Of a stretch of 64,000 nt of DNA, positions 47,120 through 58,946 are shown one piece after another. The first letter of the stretch is position 1. Every line of letters begins with the position of its first letter. Below the pieces are notes generated by a model. That model searched no databases. It was given only the letters and a program-made list of their open reading frames with translations, and was not told the DNA's origin. Position numbers and translations under genes: made by a program. The stretch is from Arenicola marina (Eukaryota; Annelida; Polychaeta; Arenicolidae). Location of the stretch: positions 14,601,771 to 14,665,770 of the forward strand of contig OZ025258.1 of assembly GCA_964019135.1 (NCBI GenBank). The letters run 5' to 3'.

Positions 47120-48094
47120 GGGCGCGCGCCCATGGCCAGAGCAATATTGGAAACTAGATAGGCAGATGCGGACTGCAGAACGCTCGTTACCTCGATGGCC
47201 ACCCCCAGATATCTATGCTAATCACGACTATGGAAACAGGAGTGCGGACCGTGAAGGAAGGGTGGGCGGGCGGGTGGGTGGGGGGTGAAGTGTTTGAGGG
47301 GGGCGGCGAGAGGGGGTGACATGGGAAGGGGGCTCATGTAATTTAGAGACCACTCATTCTCGGCGGACCCATCGCCCCCATGCCCACCCGCCCCCCCCCC
47401 CTTCGCCCACGAGTATCAGTGTAACCACCCCCCCCCACCCCTAACTGTCCTCTGCCGCTGGGCTCTGATGTCGTGTGCCAAACGTGATCAGCGTCCCTGG
47501 ATCAGAGCCACCCCACCCCCGCCCTTCCCCTTCCCCTCCTCTCTCCTCCCCTCTCCCACCACCCACCCTCCCCTGACGCTCTCCCATCTCGAACACCATA
47601 CTGTCATCTGTCCTCCTCCCAACCCCACCCCACCTCCAGGTCCCTCCCTACACCCCCACCCTAGCCCATGATTTCCCGCATCAGTAACACCCGCACTCTA
47701 CCCTTACCATTCCCCTCCCCATACACCCACACTCCTCATCCCCCCACCCCTCTCCCCCACCCCTCTACCTCCACCTTCTCTGTCATCACGCACGCGCCTC
47801 GGGAATCGATAGCCCGGAGACCGATATTCAGAGACGGTTGGCCGCCGGCCGATCCGCTCAGCGTCACGTGACCTGAGACCGACAGACAGACAGACAGACC
47901 ATGCAGCGAATGTCTCCCAACAGAGGGCGCTTCCCCCAGTGACGGGCAGCTCCGTCGCGTTTTCCCATTAATATATAACAACATGGCTGAACACAGTTTT
48001 ATGTCGATCGTTCGCTGTCGGTCCTCTTGGCTTCTCGGGGAGAACCCAAAGCATGTTTAGCGTAGTATTGTGACTATTAGGACGACGGGAAACG
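47120..48094. other. Intron 1, C-rich 47385-47770
   Basis: Pyrimidine-rich without a fixed unit. GTCACGTGAC palindrome at about 47863; (GACA)n at 47880-47899. The sequence at 47915 (acagagggcgctt) partly matches the CTCF core. No exon. Confidence 0.45.
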
Positions 48095-48096
48095 TA

Positions 48097-48342
48097 GGTT
48101 GGTTGTATATTCAGGACGGTTTAACCCCTTTTGGTCAACGGGAGAAGAAAAGGAAGAGGGGGGCCATGTTCCCGGGGGTAACCCCCTACTCTTTGCGAAG
48201 AAGGACATGACATCTTTCTCCTGCGACCACACAGACATGGCCACAGCGGGGCGCGAACCACCGATCCACGTGCCGTCAGGCTCTCAGGTGGCAAGAGCAC
48301 TCAAGGCGATCGCTCTAGCCCACTGAGCTACCGGACCGGCCC
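48097..48342 (-). repeat. tRNA-derived SINE, near full length, head type 1
   Basis: Minus strand: ccggtccggtagctcagtgg and gctagagcg (A-box), gagcctgacggcacgtggat, B-box GGTTCGCGCCCC, central block, tail to tatacaaccaacc. acgttag at the 5' end and acgtag at the 3' end could be a target duplication. A second tRNA-like B-box (gtgggttcaagccctgg) lies just beyond, at about 48400. Confidence 0.9.
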
Positions 48343-48420
48343 ACGTTAGAACGAGGCTCGACCAGACAGGACATGCCCCGAATGCGTGTGCCAGGGCTTG
48401 AACCCACGACCTAGCACTGG

Positions 48421-49985
48421 TAGATTTATTTTGACTTATATATCTGGTAATTAAGCACGATTAGTTCACCTGCCTCTGTAATTTGAAATTCTGGCATTTG
48501 TTTCACAAATACTTGCTGCTAATTGTTGGTCTCGATAACTATATCGTTGTTCGTTCATTGGAAGTCACTAATTCATTGCATTTGGCTGTGTATGTCATGA
48601 GTTTATATGTTCGAGGTGGTTATTAAGATGTGTACGCGCTCATTAAATAAAAGAAGTTTACACATAATTAATTACCCGTTGTAAGCCTGCAGCTCAGTCA
48701 TCTTATTAAACAGAGCTTTTGGGAGGCTCCCTTTCTCGAAGCAAGGCCTGGAAACATATCATGTGCACAAACAGAGACAGATATTTTCCCCGGGTGAGTG
48801 TTCTACCCCCCTGCCCCACCCCCCCCCCCATGGAGCCGGCGACCTATCTATTCTAAGACAAAATTCTCTTCATATGAGATGTATATGCACATATGCTACC
48901 GCTACCCGCGTAAGAAGGGGGGGGGGATTTGACCCCCTTCTAGCCTCGCCATCAATTCCACTCCTGACCCCCTTCCGCGCCTACTCCCCCCAGCGGGTGA
49001 CTCATCCCTCACTCACTCCAGGCCTGGAATATTGGCACCTTGAGCCTACACCCAATTACAATCGATTGTTCCGCTGCCACCGCCCGCCTCCCCCCCCCCC
49101 TCTACCCTCTCACCCACACCCCCAGCCCCTGCACCCAGACCCCCACCCTCCGAATCCCCAACACTCCAGTAACATGGAATGGTTTAGTTCGATTGCCCGT
49201 TCGCTGGTGACCGCCCCGGCTCCCGTAGCATACCCCTACCCCTACCCCCACCTCAACCCCTCGCCCGCCTTCGTCCTGTATCCGAATTCCCACCCCACCC
49301 CCCCTATTATCGACCCCAACGTCGGATTTAACCATATTGGGGTGGCCCGACCGTGGGATTTAGCGCCTCACCCTCACTTACCCCCAACACCACCCCTCAC
49401 CCCTCCCCATGCAGCCGCCCCCCCCCCCCTTCCAACAGCAATCCCCAGTCGGTCGCATTATATTCCCTATTCCGAGCAGAGAGACACCACATTAGCTGAT
49501 TGGACTGAGCCGGTCGCTATATACAGACCGGCCTTATTAAAGCTTCTGGCTTCGCGATGGGCGCCGACTGTAATAAGGCGACTGTGACCAGATTATAATG
49601 GCAGACCCGGGGGCCGGATATACCCCGGGATGGCGAGGGAGGGAGCAAGCCTGATGGACAAAACAATCGTACGCTAAAACCATCGTGGTATTACTGCAGT
49701 CTAATCGTCCGCCTGAAGGCGTCTCAGCAAAGATTATGTAAGGTACTATATGATTTCTGATCTCAGTACAGTGACGCGGATATATTGCCATGCCCCTGCC
49801 CTCGAATTCAAAATAACCTCGCAACATTACCATTTAACGTCAGTTGAAGGACTTCAGTTAAACTCATCTCTGCGTCATCTAACGTCATGACAACGTAGGT
49901 TAATTGATGTCAGTTTTGTCTTTTCAGTCTAGTCTAACGCCTTCTCAATCGGTGAGATCGGGATGGCGAAAGAGGGGGAAGGGAT
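48421..49985. other. Intron 1, AT-rich then C-rich
   Basis: 48420-48760 AT-rich; 48800-49440 strongly C-rich, with ccctaccc/ccccac units. The 274-residue frame at 48763-49587 is Pro-rich composition. No exon. Confidence 0.45.
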
Positions 49986-49994
49986 GGAGAGATC

Positions 49995-50196
49995 AAACAT
50001 ACGCTCTAACCATCGTGGTGGTTCAAGCCCCGCTGTGGCCATGTCTGTGTGGTCGCAGGATAAAAATCCCATGTCTTTCTTCGTAAAGAGCAGGGGGGTT
50101 ACCTCCGGGGACATGGTTCCACTCTCCCTTCCTTCTCCCATTGACGCGATATGGCCAAAAGAGGTAAAGCGTACTGAACAACCAACCAACCACCGT
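49995..50196 (+). repeat. tRNA-derived SINE, truncated head
   Basis: B-box GGTTCAAGCCCC, catgtctgtgtggtcgcagg, central block with cttcgtaaagagcagggggg, cattgacgcgatatggcc, tail accaaccaacc. Inserted directly against MITE copy B. Confidence 0.85.
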
Positions 50197-50200
50197 GGCA

Positions 50201-50448
50201 TACACCGTTCGAGGCTGTCAATCATTCACCGACGTCACTGTTGTTTCCAATCATATGCCGAAAAAGGGTCTTCCACGTGCGTTATGTCCAACAATCAAGT
50301 CCGAAAAACAAAGCAGCAGGTCACTTTCAGAGATGAGTACTTCTCACTTTTACCTACCATAAGCTAGGATTGTCAATTTCCTACTCACGACTAACGAAAA
50401 AGGACTCAAGCGTGGGCGGGGCTTAGTGTCGTAGCTTGGATCGGTCTA
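50201..50448 (+). mobile_element. MITE-like TIR element, copy B
   Basis: Same internal blocks and order as copy A. Left end diverged (tacaccgttcgaggctgtc), right end intact (TTGGATCGGTCTA). Confidence 0.8.
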
Positions 50449-50692
50449 TACACCGTTCCACACTCCGAGCTAAGCCCAGCCCACGATAGTTTCGTCAATC
50501 GTGAGTATGACATTGACAATCATAGCTGATGGTAGGTACAAGCGAAAAGTACTCACGTCTGAAAATGACGTGCTGCTTTGTTTGTCAGACTTGTTTGTCG
50601 GACTTAACGCACGTGGAAGACCTTTGTTCGCCACATGGTTGGCTAAAAGCAACAGTGACGTCAATGAATGATTGACAGCCTGGATCGGTCTA
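50449..50692 (-). mobile_element. MITE-like TIR element, copy C, inverted against copy B
   Basis: Reverse-complement of the same family, ending AGCCTGGATCGGTCTA. Abuts copy B head to head so the two form a ~490-bp imperfect palindrome. tacaccgttc occurs at the left edge of B and again at the B/C junction. Confidence 0.8.
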
Positions 50693-50699
50693 TTGGTCT

Positions 50700-50984
50700 A
50701 AATCTTACCGATGTTGTCTACGGCGGGTTTTGTTTTGTTTGGGGTGTCCCAGCGAGAATCGACTGAACATATCGTCAGAACGACACCATTGTTGGAGTCA
50801 TCCACCAAGGAAAACAATTAGTCTAACGTCCTCTCAATGCAGTATAACATCGAACCCGATAGGTTTAAACCTTACCGATGTATTCTGTGGTGGGTTTTGT
50901 TTCGTCGGGGGTGTCGCAGCGAGCAGCGACTGAACATCTCGTCAGTAAGACACTATTATCGGGGTCATCCACGAGGGAAAACAA
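50700..50984 (+). repeat. Duplicated 118-bp segment
   Basis: 50700-50817 and 50867-50984 share a-ttaccgatgt, ggcgggttttgttt, ggggtgtc-cagcgag, gactgaacat, cgtcag, gtcatccac and ggaaaacaa, separated by 49 bp. No coding sense. Confidence 0.85.
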
Positions 50985-51620
50985 CCGGAAGTGCTCGTAT
51001 GTGTCGTCGTTGGAACTGCCAGCGGTATATATAAAAACGGAAGACGGCTCCTTTGTCTCAATCTCCTCCTACCCGAAACAATACCGAGCTCGCATAAATA
51101 CATGACCTGAGACGCTTGGGGTATTACTCTAATGGCAAAAACTTAATAATCCATTAGGCAGCATCCCTCCCAGCGAGTATTAACGTACAAAAGGGCTTTC
51201 ATCTTACCAGCCCCAACATCGCCACCACCGCCACCACCACCTTGGAGCCTTGTCATGCTCGTCAGGCTTCACAGGGGGACCCTCGGGGATTCCGTGCAGC
51301 CCGATCCCCTCCGCCCCCTCCCTCCCCCCCCCCACACCCGCTACCTACCCCCCGCCACCCCACCCTTCGTCTATCCGGCCATTATTGTATATTGCCTCAC
51401 ATATATCATATCTCCTCACATGATTGATATGTATATACATGCATATATAGATTGTGATTTCCGGTGACTGGGGTGATGACAATGGCTTGATGGGAGGCAT
51501 GGCCTCAAACAGGGCCAAATATTTCCTTGTGAGTGATGAGGTGATGACGGATAAGCGAGTGGTTCTTCCATGTGAAATGAAATCCTGGTTGTATTAGGCC
51601 CGTTTCGGGCCCGCGAGGAT
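50985..51620. other. Intron 1, no element
   Basis: Short (CCACCG)n at 51222-51241 and a C-rich stretch near 51310-51360; nothing else. Confidence 0.4.
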
Positions 51621-51626
51621 GCTGAA

Positions 51627-51920
51627 TAGACTGATCCAGACTCCGACACTAAGCCCCGCCCACGCATGTCACTCCGACACTAAGCCCCGCCCACGCTTGA
51701 GCCCTTTTGCCTTACTCGTGAGTATGAAATTGACAATCCTAGCTGATGGTAGGTACAAGTATGAAGTACTCATCTCTGAAACCGACAAGAAAGTAACATG
51801 CTGCTTTGTTTGTCTGACTTGTTTGTCCGACATAACGCACGTGGAAGACCTTTTTAAACCACATGATTGGACAAAACCAACAGTGACGTCAGTGAATGAT
51901 TGACAGCCTGGATCGGTCTA
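51627..51920 (-). mobile_element. MITE-like TIR element, copy D
   Basis: Left end TAGACTGATCCAG, right end AGCCTGGATCGGTCTA. Carries an internal duplication of actccgacactaagccccgc (51641 and 51670). All other family blocks are present, in reverse orientation to copy A. Confidence 0.83.
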
Positions 51921-52249
51921 TTGAGTCAAGAACCCCCGGGAGACCGGGAGACCATGAATGATGTAGATGATAGGTCTTTCACTGTTTCAACATATCTCAC
52001 GTATAGCTTACACCTTCCGTTTACGGTAACTATAAAAGTCCATTCCGTGGGTTATAACGTGGAACATGGACCGGTAGGCGAAATAATATCCATACAGACA
52101 GGGGCTAGAGGACATGGAGAAGGGCGGAGGGGGCGTGTGGAGGGCAAAGGGGGGAGTGGGGGGGTGGGGCGAAACTATCGTCTATGATTGTAATATCAGC
52201 TACAGCAATCATAGGTAGTAAAATGGAGCAGCATCAAGCTACAGTAGTG

Positions 52250-52400
52250 GACATATTTGAACTATATTCACATTCAGTAGTGTAAATATTTCTAAATATA
52301 TTTACCTTCGGTAGTGTAAACATTGCTAACTATATTCAAATTCAGCAGTGTAAATATTTCTAACCATATTCGCCTTCAATAGTGTAAACATTTAAAACTA
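52250..52400 (+). repeat. ~34-bp AT-rich minisatellite, 4 copies
   Basis: Units with agtgtaaatatttctaa-c/t-atattcacctt-ca, spaced about 34 bases. Confidence 0.8.
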
Positions 52401-54245
52401 TACACAGCAATCAACGTCAATCAAGGTTAGTATGCCTTATCCAGCCAAACCTAAACAATCCCTTTTCTCCTGTGATAGAATTACACATAACATATCTATA
52501 TACATGAAACATATATAACTTGGATACTCAAGTTATATTGCCTATATATAGAACATCTATACATATATATACTATGCATGTATATAGATATAGATATATA
52601 CACCTGACGTAATCTCAACGAATGGGATCAGTGTGGGCGTTTCCGTGGGTTACCACCGACTACCATAAACTACCCAACAGCACGCTCTAGCGATAAGAGC
52701 GCTCCCTAGTGTAAGAGCGACTGCACCAACCGAGGAAGGAAAGATAGGGGGTATTTTTTTCCGCTACACTCGGGGCCGCCCTTGACGGCGCACTTTAAAT
52801 ACTTCACGTAGTCAGAAAGCTGTCATAGGATCGATTCCACCTCCGGTGTCTGAGGGGGCTTCAAGTGGAGCCCTCAGGAGAATCATATCACGACCATATA
52901 TTTAGGTAGTGACAGTTCGTTTTGACGGAGAAGGAATTAATCCACCAATACACGCTTATGTAGGCTTATTGTGTTAGACATTTCTTGTGCATACGTTTAT
53001 AATTTTATTTATTTTGTGAGTTCTCTCACACCCCTCGACCCGCTACATATATATGACATATTATTAAGGTTTTTTATTGTGCCAAAAATATTTAATTCCA
53101 CTTGGCAGTATCGGCCCATCCCTTGCCTCGATTGCCTCCTTTCATCCGCTGTCCTGCCCGCCTCAGTATTAATATTATATTATTGCCGCTGATTTTATTG
53201 GATTAAATAATATGCCAATTTTCTTGGTTGTCATCGGTGATGGCCAAGACGTTCGAACTATATAGACATATGCATATAGGTTAGGTACGCTGATCTATAA
53301 GCGCCCGACGATATAGCCATTGTGTCTATATCATGTATATCTTTCCAAGTCGCCGTCGGGGGTGTGTGTGGGGGGGGGGGAGAGGTAGGGGCCAGCCGGG
53401 GAGGTCAAGGGTCGTAAGAGGGCGGGGGGGAGGGGTGGGGGGGGGGGGGTTTGACAACGCCTAACTGCACTGAGGGTGATATCTATCTGTTTACTATGCA
53501 CCGACACTACAACGGACATACGCCCCCCCACCCAACCCCAAAGTCCGTTTACCCATTCTCACATTTTATTGTAGGAAACCCATAAAGACGTTTCGGGTGG
53601 CGCCTTGCGAGTAAACTGCAGGACCGTCGGACCCTATATATGTAGTACTTGCTACAGGTAGAAAACGAAATACAAGCAAAATATGCAAAACGTATATATT
53701 CCTTGGCTTAGTTTATCCTTCATGAGGACACACAATCCTTGAGCCAGTCACTTAGTTTTTGACGCTCATTGAACGCACTGACCGTGGATGCATGGATGCG
53801 TGTTTGTGGGGGCGGGCGGTGGGGGTGGTAGTGGGAGAAGGGGTGGCAAAACGATGGGGGGGGGGGGCGGGCGGCTAGCCGTCACAATTACCCACAACAC
53901 CTTGGCGGTAGGCATATTGTCATACGGATTAACCGACGGCTGGTCTGTAGACTTATGTATTGACACAAAAGATACACATTTTATGGAGGAGTCCCCTATT
54001 CCAAGGAAGCGGGGAGGTTGGGGGTGGGGGTGGGGTTTGAGGGTGGATGGTGTGTATCTATATTGGCTGCACTGAGTGGACAAGGCAAACAGCATGAACA
54101 AGCAATGGCGGGGGGGGGGGTGCAAGGCGACTGCCCATGGTGTGTCTTCCTGAGTGTAGACCATCCATCCATAGAATCGTATGATAGTGTGATCGGGAAC
54201 CCCTCTTGCTTCAAGCATCAGTTAGTCGGGGGTATCAGCTACCAG
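52401..54245. other. Intron 1, AT-rich with a possible tRNA-like relic
   Basis: (TATA)-rich at 52495-52600. 52680-52850 has tagcgataagagcgct and ggatcgattcc, which resemble pol III boxes but are about 137 bases apart. Poly-G at 53370-53379 and 53435-53448. No exon. Confidence 0.4.
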
Positions 54246-54251
54246 ACAAGT

Positions 54252-54500
54252 GGTTGGTTGGTTGTATATTCAGGACGCTTTAACCACTTTTGGTGATATC
54301 GCGTCAATGGGAGATCGAAGGAGCGGAGAGCGGAGCAATGTCCCCGGGGTTAACTCGCTACTCTTTGCGGAGAAGGACATGGGATCTTTATCCTGCGACC
54401 GCACAGACCTGACCACATTGATACAGGTGCCGTTAGGCTCTCAGGTGGCCAGAGCACTACAGGCGAGCGCTTTAACCCATTGAGCTATCGGGCCCACCCC
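54252..54500 (-). repeat. tRNA-derived SINE, full length, with target duplication
   Basis: Minus strand: gggcccgatagctcaatggg, ttaaagcgctcgcctgtag (A-box), accgag... replaced here by a short gap at the B-box, then the standard central block and a tail of repeated ggttggttggtt (plus strand, 54252-54263). accagacaag (54241) and accagacgaa (54501) flank it as near-identical direct repeats. Confidence 0.9.
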
Positions 54501-54851
54501 ACCAGACGAATGGCAGGATATATAAGGCAACTACACACCAACCATAACCGCCGCGGTAGAATGCCATTTAAACGTTTGTCTCACTGGCTCCATGGCAGAT
54601 CAACAGATTGTTTTACGAGTCCGGCCCCCCCCCCCCCCCACCTTCCTCCTGGTGGGTCGATGGGTGGCGGTAGGAGGTGTGAAGGGGAGGGGGCAGGGCG
54701 GTTGTGCACTCATGGGTCACCGAGCGATATTAGGGGCTTAGTCAACGGCAACGCAACAGCGGGAAGCGATAATGATAGTCTTTACATAAGACATTTGACA
54801 CGGGTGAGGAAGGCATTTCGAGCCCTGCCTTTACAGCTGAGTGCTACTGGT

Positions 54852-55028
54852 AGGACGCTTTAACTTGTGTAGGCCACATCGCGACAACGGCAAGGGTCAA
54901 GGAAGAGAGTCTTGATGAGCCATGTCTGCGGGAGTAACCCCGCTACTCTTTGCAGAAGAAGACATGGGATCCTTATCCTGCCCAACCTGTTTGCACAGGT
55001 AGGATTCGAATCACGCACCGGCCGCTTT
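54852..55028 (-). repeat. tRNA-derived SINE, head type 2 with main body
   Basis: Minus strand: gcggccggtgcgtgattcga (B-box region of head type 2) joined to ggataaggatcccatgtctt and the rest of the main SINE body. This is the copy that connects the two head types. Confidence 0.8.
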
Positions 55029-56460
55029 TTTTGTGGTAAGAGAGATAGACAAAAGGTGATACTATCGAGACGCAATAATGAGGACTTTAATAGTGAAAGC
55101 AATGGTCAGTAAAGAGTACTTCACGGGTCATTTCGGGGTCAGGTACGAGCAGACATGGGGGCATGCGGGCGAAAAAATACATGTGACTCAACAAGCAAGG
55201 AGCGTTCACTTTGAGGTCCACCGCGAAAAACTCGCGATATCTCGAGATTGCTAAACCGCGAATCATTCACGCGATAATATATATATAAAAAAAAATTAAT
55301 TGGCGATTGCGAGGGATGGTCGCATACCGAGAAACTCAAACAAGGTTTAAAGAGCTCTTTACAACCACGAACGCTGGTAAAACTTTCCCCGGGCGAGCGG
55401 CAATCAAAGGTACACAGCTTGTCCGATATAGCATTCGTGTTCGAGACAGCTACGAAGGAGCTATAAAGAAAATCAAGACGGCTGACAAACTAAGCTGTGG
55501 AGGCCAGAGGGATGTGTCACGGTTTGGCAAGCGAGGGAGATTTTCCGTTGATGGTAGAGTTCGTCATGGCTGAAGACGGCGAAATGAAATGTGACGCGTT
55601 TTAGGCCATTTCTATGCACATGAAGGCTAAACCGTGACAATAAAATGGGGTTGGATGACATATGCACCCAAGTTGATGCACGTGAGAGGTCGCCACCCCA
55701 CACGAGGCGAAGTTAACAAAAAATATAACGTAACTACATCCATCTCAGGGCATTGCGCAATCTTGACCTCTGACCTAATTTCTGCGAAATTCTGAGATAT
55801 CAGTTACATTGTAAACCACTTTTGGGATGGGCGCTTTGAGCGGCAGAGACATGGCTCGCACGATAGGGTGGTGGGTGAACCAGTGGGGGGGTAGTTGATG
55901 CAGGGAGGGGGTGGGGGTGAAGGAGACTATCGCCTAAGGCACGTGACTGTATTTTATCATGTCTACTCGCTCCCAAAGGACATTTCCACCACCACCCAGC
56001 ATATGGATCCTTCAACAAACTAGGCAAGGCCACCTGCTCGTCTGCCTCAGGAAAACACTGGTCTCTTCCTTAAGATTGTATACAACTATATATTTTTCAT
56101 ATATTATAGTGTCTGAATGACAACACGATACCACTCTTGGAGCTGTCAATGTGAGAGGAGGCGTCACTTTTTTGCCCGGAGTTTTATAATGCGAAAGCAA
56201 TGTGTCGAGGCCGTCCAACAACATCACATTGGAAAGGCGAAAGCTGATATAATACGTGTAGCCAGGTGACTTCCCAGACAGACAGACAGACGGGTTACAT
56301 TCCTGAAGCGATCTGTCATCACGTAGCCAGGTTTTTTTTTAGCAATTTACGTAGCAAGACCATAGGACAGCTGTCAGCCATTACGCAATAAAAATTATAC
56401 CATTTTATATGTAGCCTACATGTATGCATCTTTCACAGACGACACATAGTTTCTACATAG
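55029..56460. other. Intron 1, no element
   Basis: Short inverted cgcg/gcga motifs at 55218-55275; (GACA)n at 56277-56290. No exon recognised. Confidence 0.4.
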
Positions 56461-56462
56461 GC

Positions 56463-56695
56463 AGGGGTCTGAAAGGGGTAAATAGCGACACGCGACAGAC
56501 ATATTTGAAAAATCGACAGTCGACAACGACCCTCAAATTCCGACACTGGGAATCTGAAAAAGGGACATAGATCTAAAAAGACACTAAACTTAGCCAAAAA
56601 AAAAGCGACACGTAATGTCGTGAAAAATCGTCATTCGACACTTGAGAATTTTGAAAAATCGACACTGGACACTAGACCCCCTGTTTCAGACCCCT
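56463..56695. mobile_element. 233-bp TIR element
   Basis: Perfect 12-bp inverted ends AGGGGTCTGAAA (56463-56474) and TTTCAGACCCCT (56684-56695). The interior repeats cgacac/gacagt motifs. A partial copy lies at 63467-63565. No clear target duplication. No coding capacity. Confidence 0.75.
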
Positions 56696-58670
56696 ATATG
56701 TGTACGTGTGATGTATACATCGGCTCGGCCCTCCGTGGACCCTCATGGGATCTACCCCAGTAAACGCGGTACCAAAGTTTCTGTCCCCAGAAATTTTGGT
56801 ACCCGCGCCGCCCGGCCTCAAGCTGGCGATTCCAGGACGTTCGAAAAGCGAAACGCCAGGTAAGCTAGTTTTCGGTCTAATTATTTATGTCGCAGCGGAG
56901 CGGTATCGAACCGGACCGAGTCGAATCTACAGCAGCCGACTGAATCCCTAAATTCACCACATAGTACCGGGCATGTGGAAGACACTCATACGAAGCTGAT
57001 CGCCGAGTCTGACCTAGCTGCTGGCTTGCGGCACGACTTGTCCCTTCTTGACATGAGAGTTTTATCACATCTTAAAATGCATCCGCAGCACGTAGTTGGT
57101 GCAAATTACATTCAAATTTCCTGTCAGGGTCTACTTTAAACGTTCCATAACCGCTCTCCCCCACCCCTCCCCCTCTAGTTCGACACAAACTAGCCCACAA
57201 ACAATGATCAACAAACAATTAAACAGCAGAGAACATACGCCTGGGCGGACATATTCGGCCACCAAAGGTGTTGGAATTTGCTCTCGTTTGAAATGCCTGC
57301 AGGATACAAGGAAAGTAACTGGTGTGAGACATAATTGCCATAGTTTATCTACAACGTGTAGCACTGACATCACCCTAAGGGAATTTACCGACATGTAGGT
57401 ATCTCCAATGGAGTGAATACTTACACTGTGAAATATCTCGCCATCTCAGATTGGGCTGCCTTTTGGCACAGGCCTAAGGCTGCATGTTCAATACCACTAC
57501 AAACTTCATGAACTTTGGCTGTACTGTGGTAGTAATAATTATAGGAGAAGTTCTCCCACACTCTTGTAAATAATTTTGACTGGTAAATTGCTAATGCTCT
57601 AGATACATATATATATACATATATATACACATATACATAGTGGTCTATCTAGGAATTTGCAAAGGGAGGGGGGTGCTCTCTGAAACTTTGTGACTGGATA
57701 GGGGTGCTCGGCGAACCACACTTCTATACTGTATGTTCAACTTCCCAAAACCACCACCTAGATCAGCCCCGGCTGCATTTTACGACATCTGTTCTGCCAG
57801 CCCGATAGACAGCATAATGGAGGGAGTTATAATAAAAGCATGAATGTGTATAAAGTTGCAAAGCATTAATATTGGCTGTTTTCCATATGAAAAACTGGCA
57901 TTGTATATGACATTGTATGCCCAAGATACAGTTTTCGTCAGTTTCACAAATATCACCATTCTAAAAATTCAGTGTTACCATGGTTACCAGTACCTACAGA
58001 TTTGAGGAAGCTGCCTACAGCTGCCTACAGGTAGGTCTGTTATCAGCTGAGTGAAAAATATTACCAGTCGACTACTGGGGAGGGCTTTAAATAAGAGATG
58101 GATAAGATATATACCATTATTGAGAGGTCAGGCACTTTTCATGAATGAAATAAAGGCAACATTATCAGCTGTCTTCTATATATATCACAACATCAAGAGT
58201 AGATGAACTTGATAATTTATATAATTATGTGAAATATTTCACCACTTTACCATTTTCCATGGCCTACAATATACTGACACAAATCATTGTACATGTAATT
58301 GAATTACTTAAGGTAACATGCTCGTAGTTAAACTTTATCCATATACTAGTTACAAATACAGCAAGAATTGTCGAGGTGAATTTCCATGATTATTATGGCT
58401 CAACAGTGTCAAGCAAAAAAGTTAAACATAGAATTTTCCCTTTCAAAGATATATCTTAACCCATTTAGATGAATTTATACAATATCTCATCGCTATTTGC
58501 ATTCCGGTTAATCTGAATGCTATTTATATATATATATATTAAAATATAATTATTCCTACTGTAATAAGGGAGGCAATAGCCATAACATAATATTTCCCAA
58601 TTTTATTAATAATAACTATGATAACTTATCTAGAAGAGGTGCAGATTCAGGATTTTAGGTTAGGTTGGCT
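56696..58670. other. Intron 1, AT-rich, with one possible element relic
   Basis: 57640-57740 (tagtggtctatctaggaatt ... g-rich ...) looks like an old insertion related to cagtggcg-type MITE ends. ATAT microsatellites at 57606-57638 and 58525-58538. No exon. Confidence 0.4.
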
Positions 58671-58946
58671 GGGCTCGCGCTAGGATATTTTGTTCATTAG
58701 CCAATTTGGCTAATTCCGTCGAAAAACATTAGCCAAAATTAGCCAAATATATTAGTTATCAATTGGTTATAAATCTCATAATTGGAGATGAATATAGTAG
58801 ATCTACCATGTAATGTGAACATGAATAAAAATGTGCTTGTAGTTGAAATTTTATATTCGCCATTTTGGCGAGTGTCCAGGAAGTTCTTATCGCCAAATCC
58901 CAAATTTTCGCGCCAAATGGCTATTGGCGAATGCTAACGCGAGCCC
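58671..58946. mobile_element. 276-bp TIR element rich in small palindromes
   Basis: Ends GGGCTCGCGCTAG and CTAACGCGAGCCC match in 12 of 13 positions. Interior carries nested palindromes such as ttagccaatttggctaa, cgccattttggcg and cgccaaatggctattggcg. Non-coding. Confidence 0.75.

Noticed and set aside
48763-49587. 274-codon plus-strand open frame
   Set aside because: Pro-rich product of a C-rich tract.
57131-57398. Possible membrane-protein exon (CLLIIVCGLVCV stretch)
   Set aside because: Short hydrophobic run only; no splice signals fitting TMEM132 phases and no family match.
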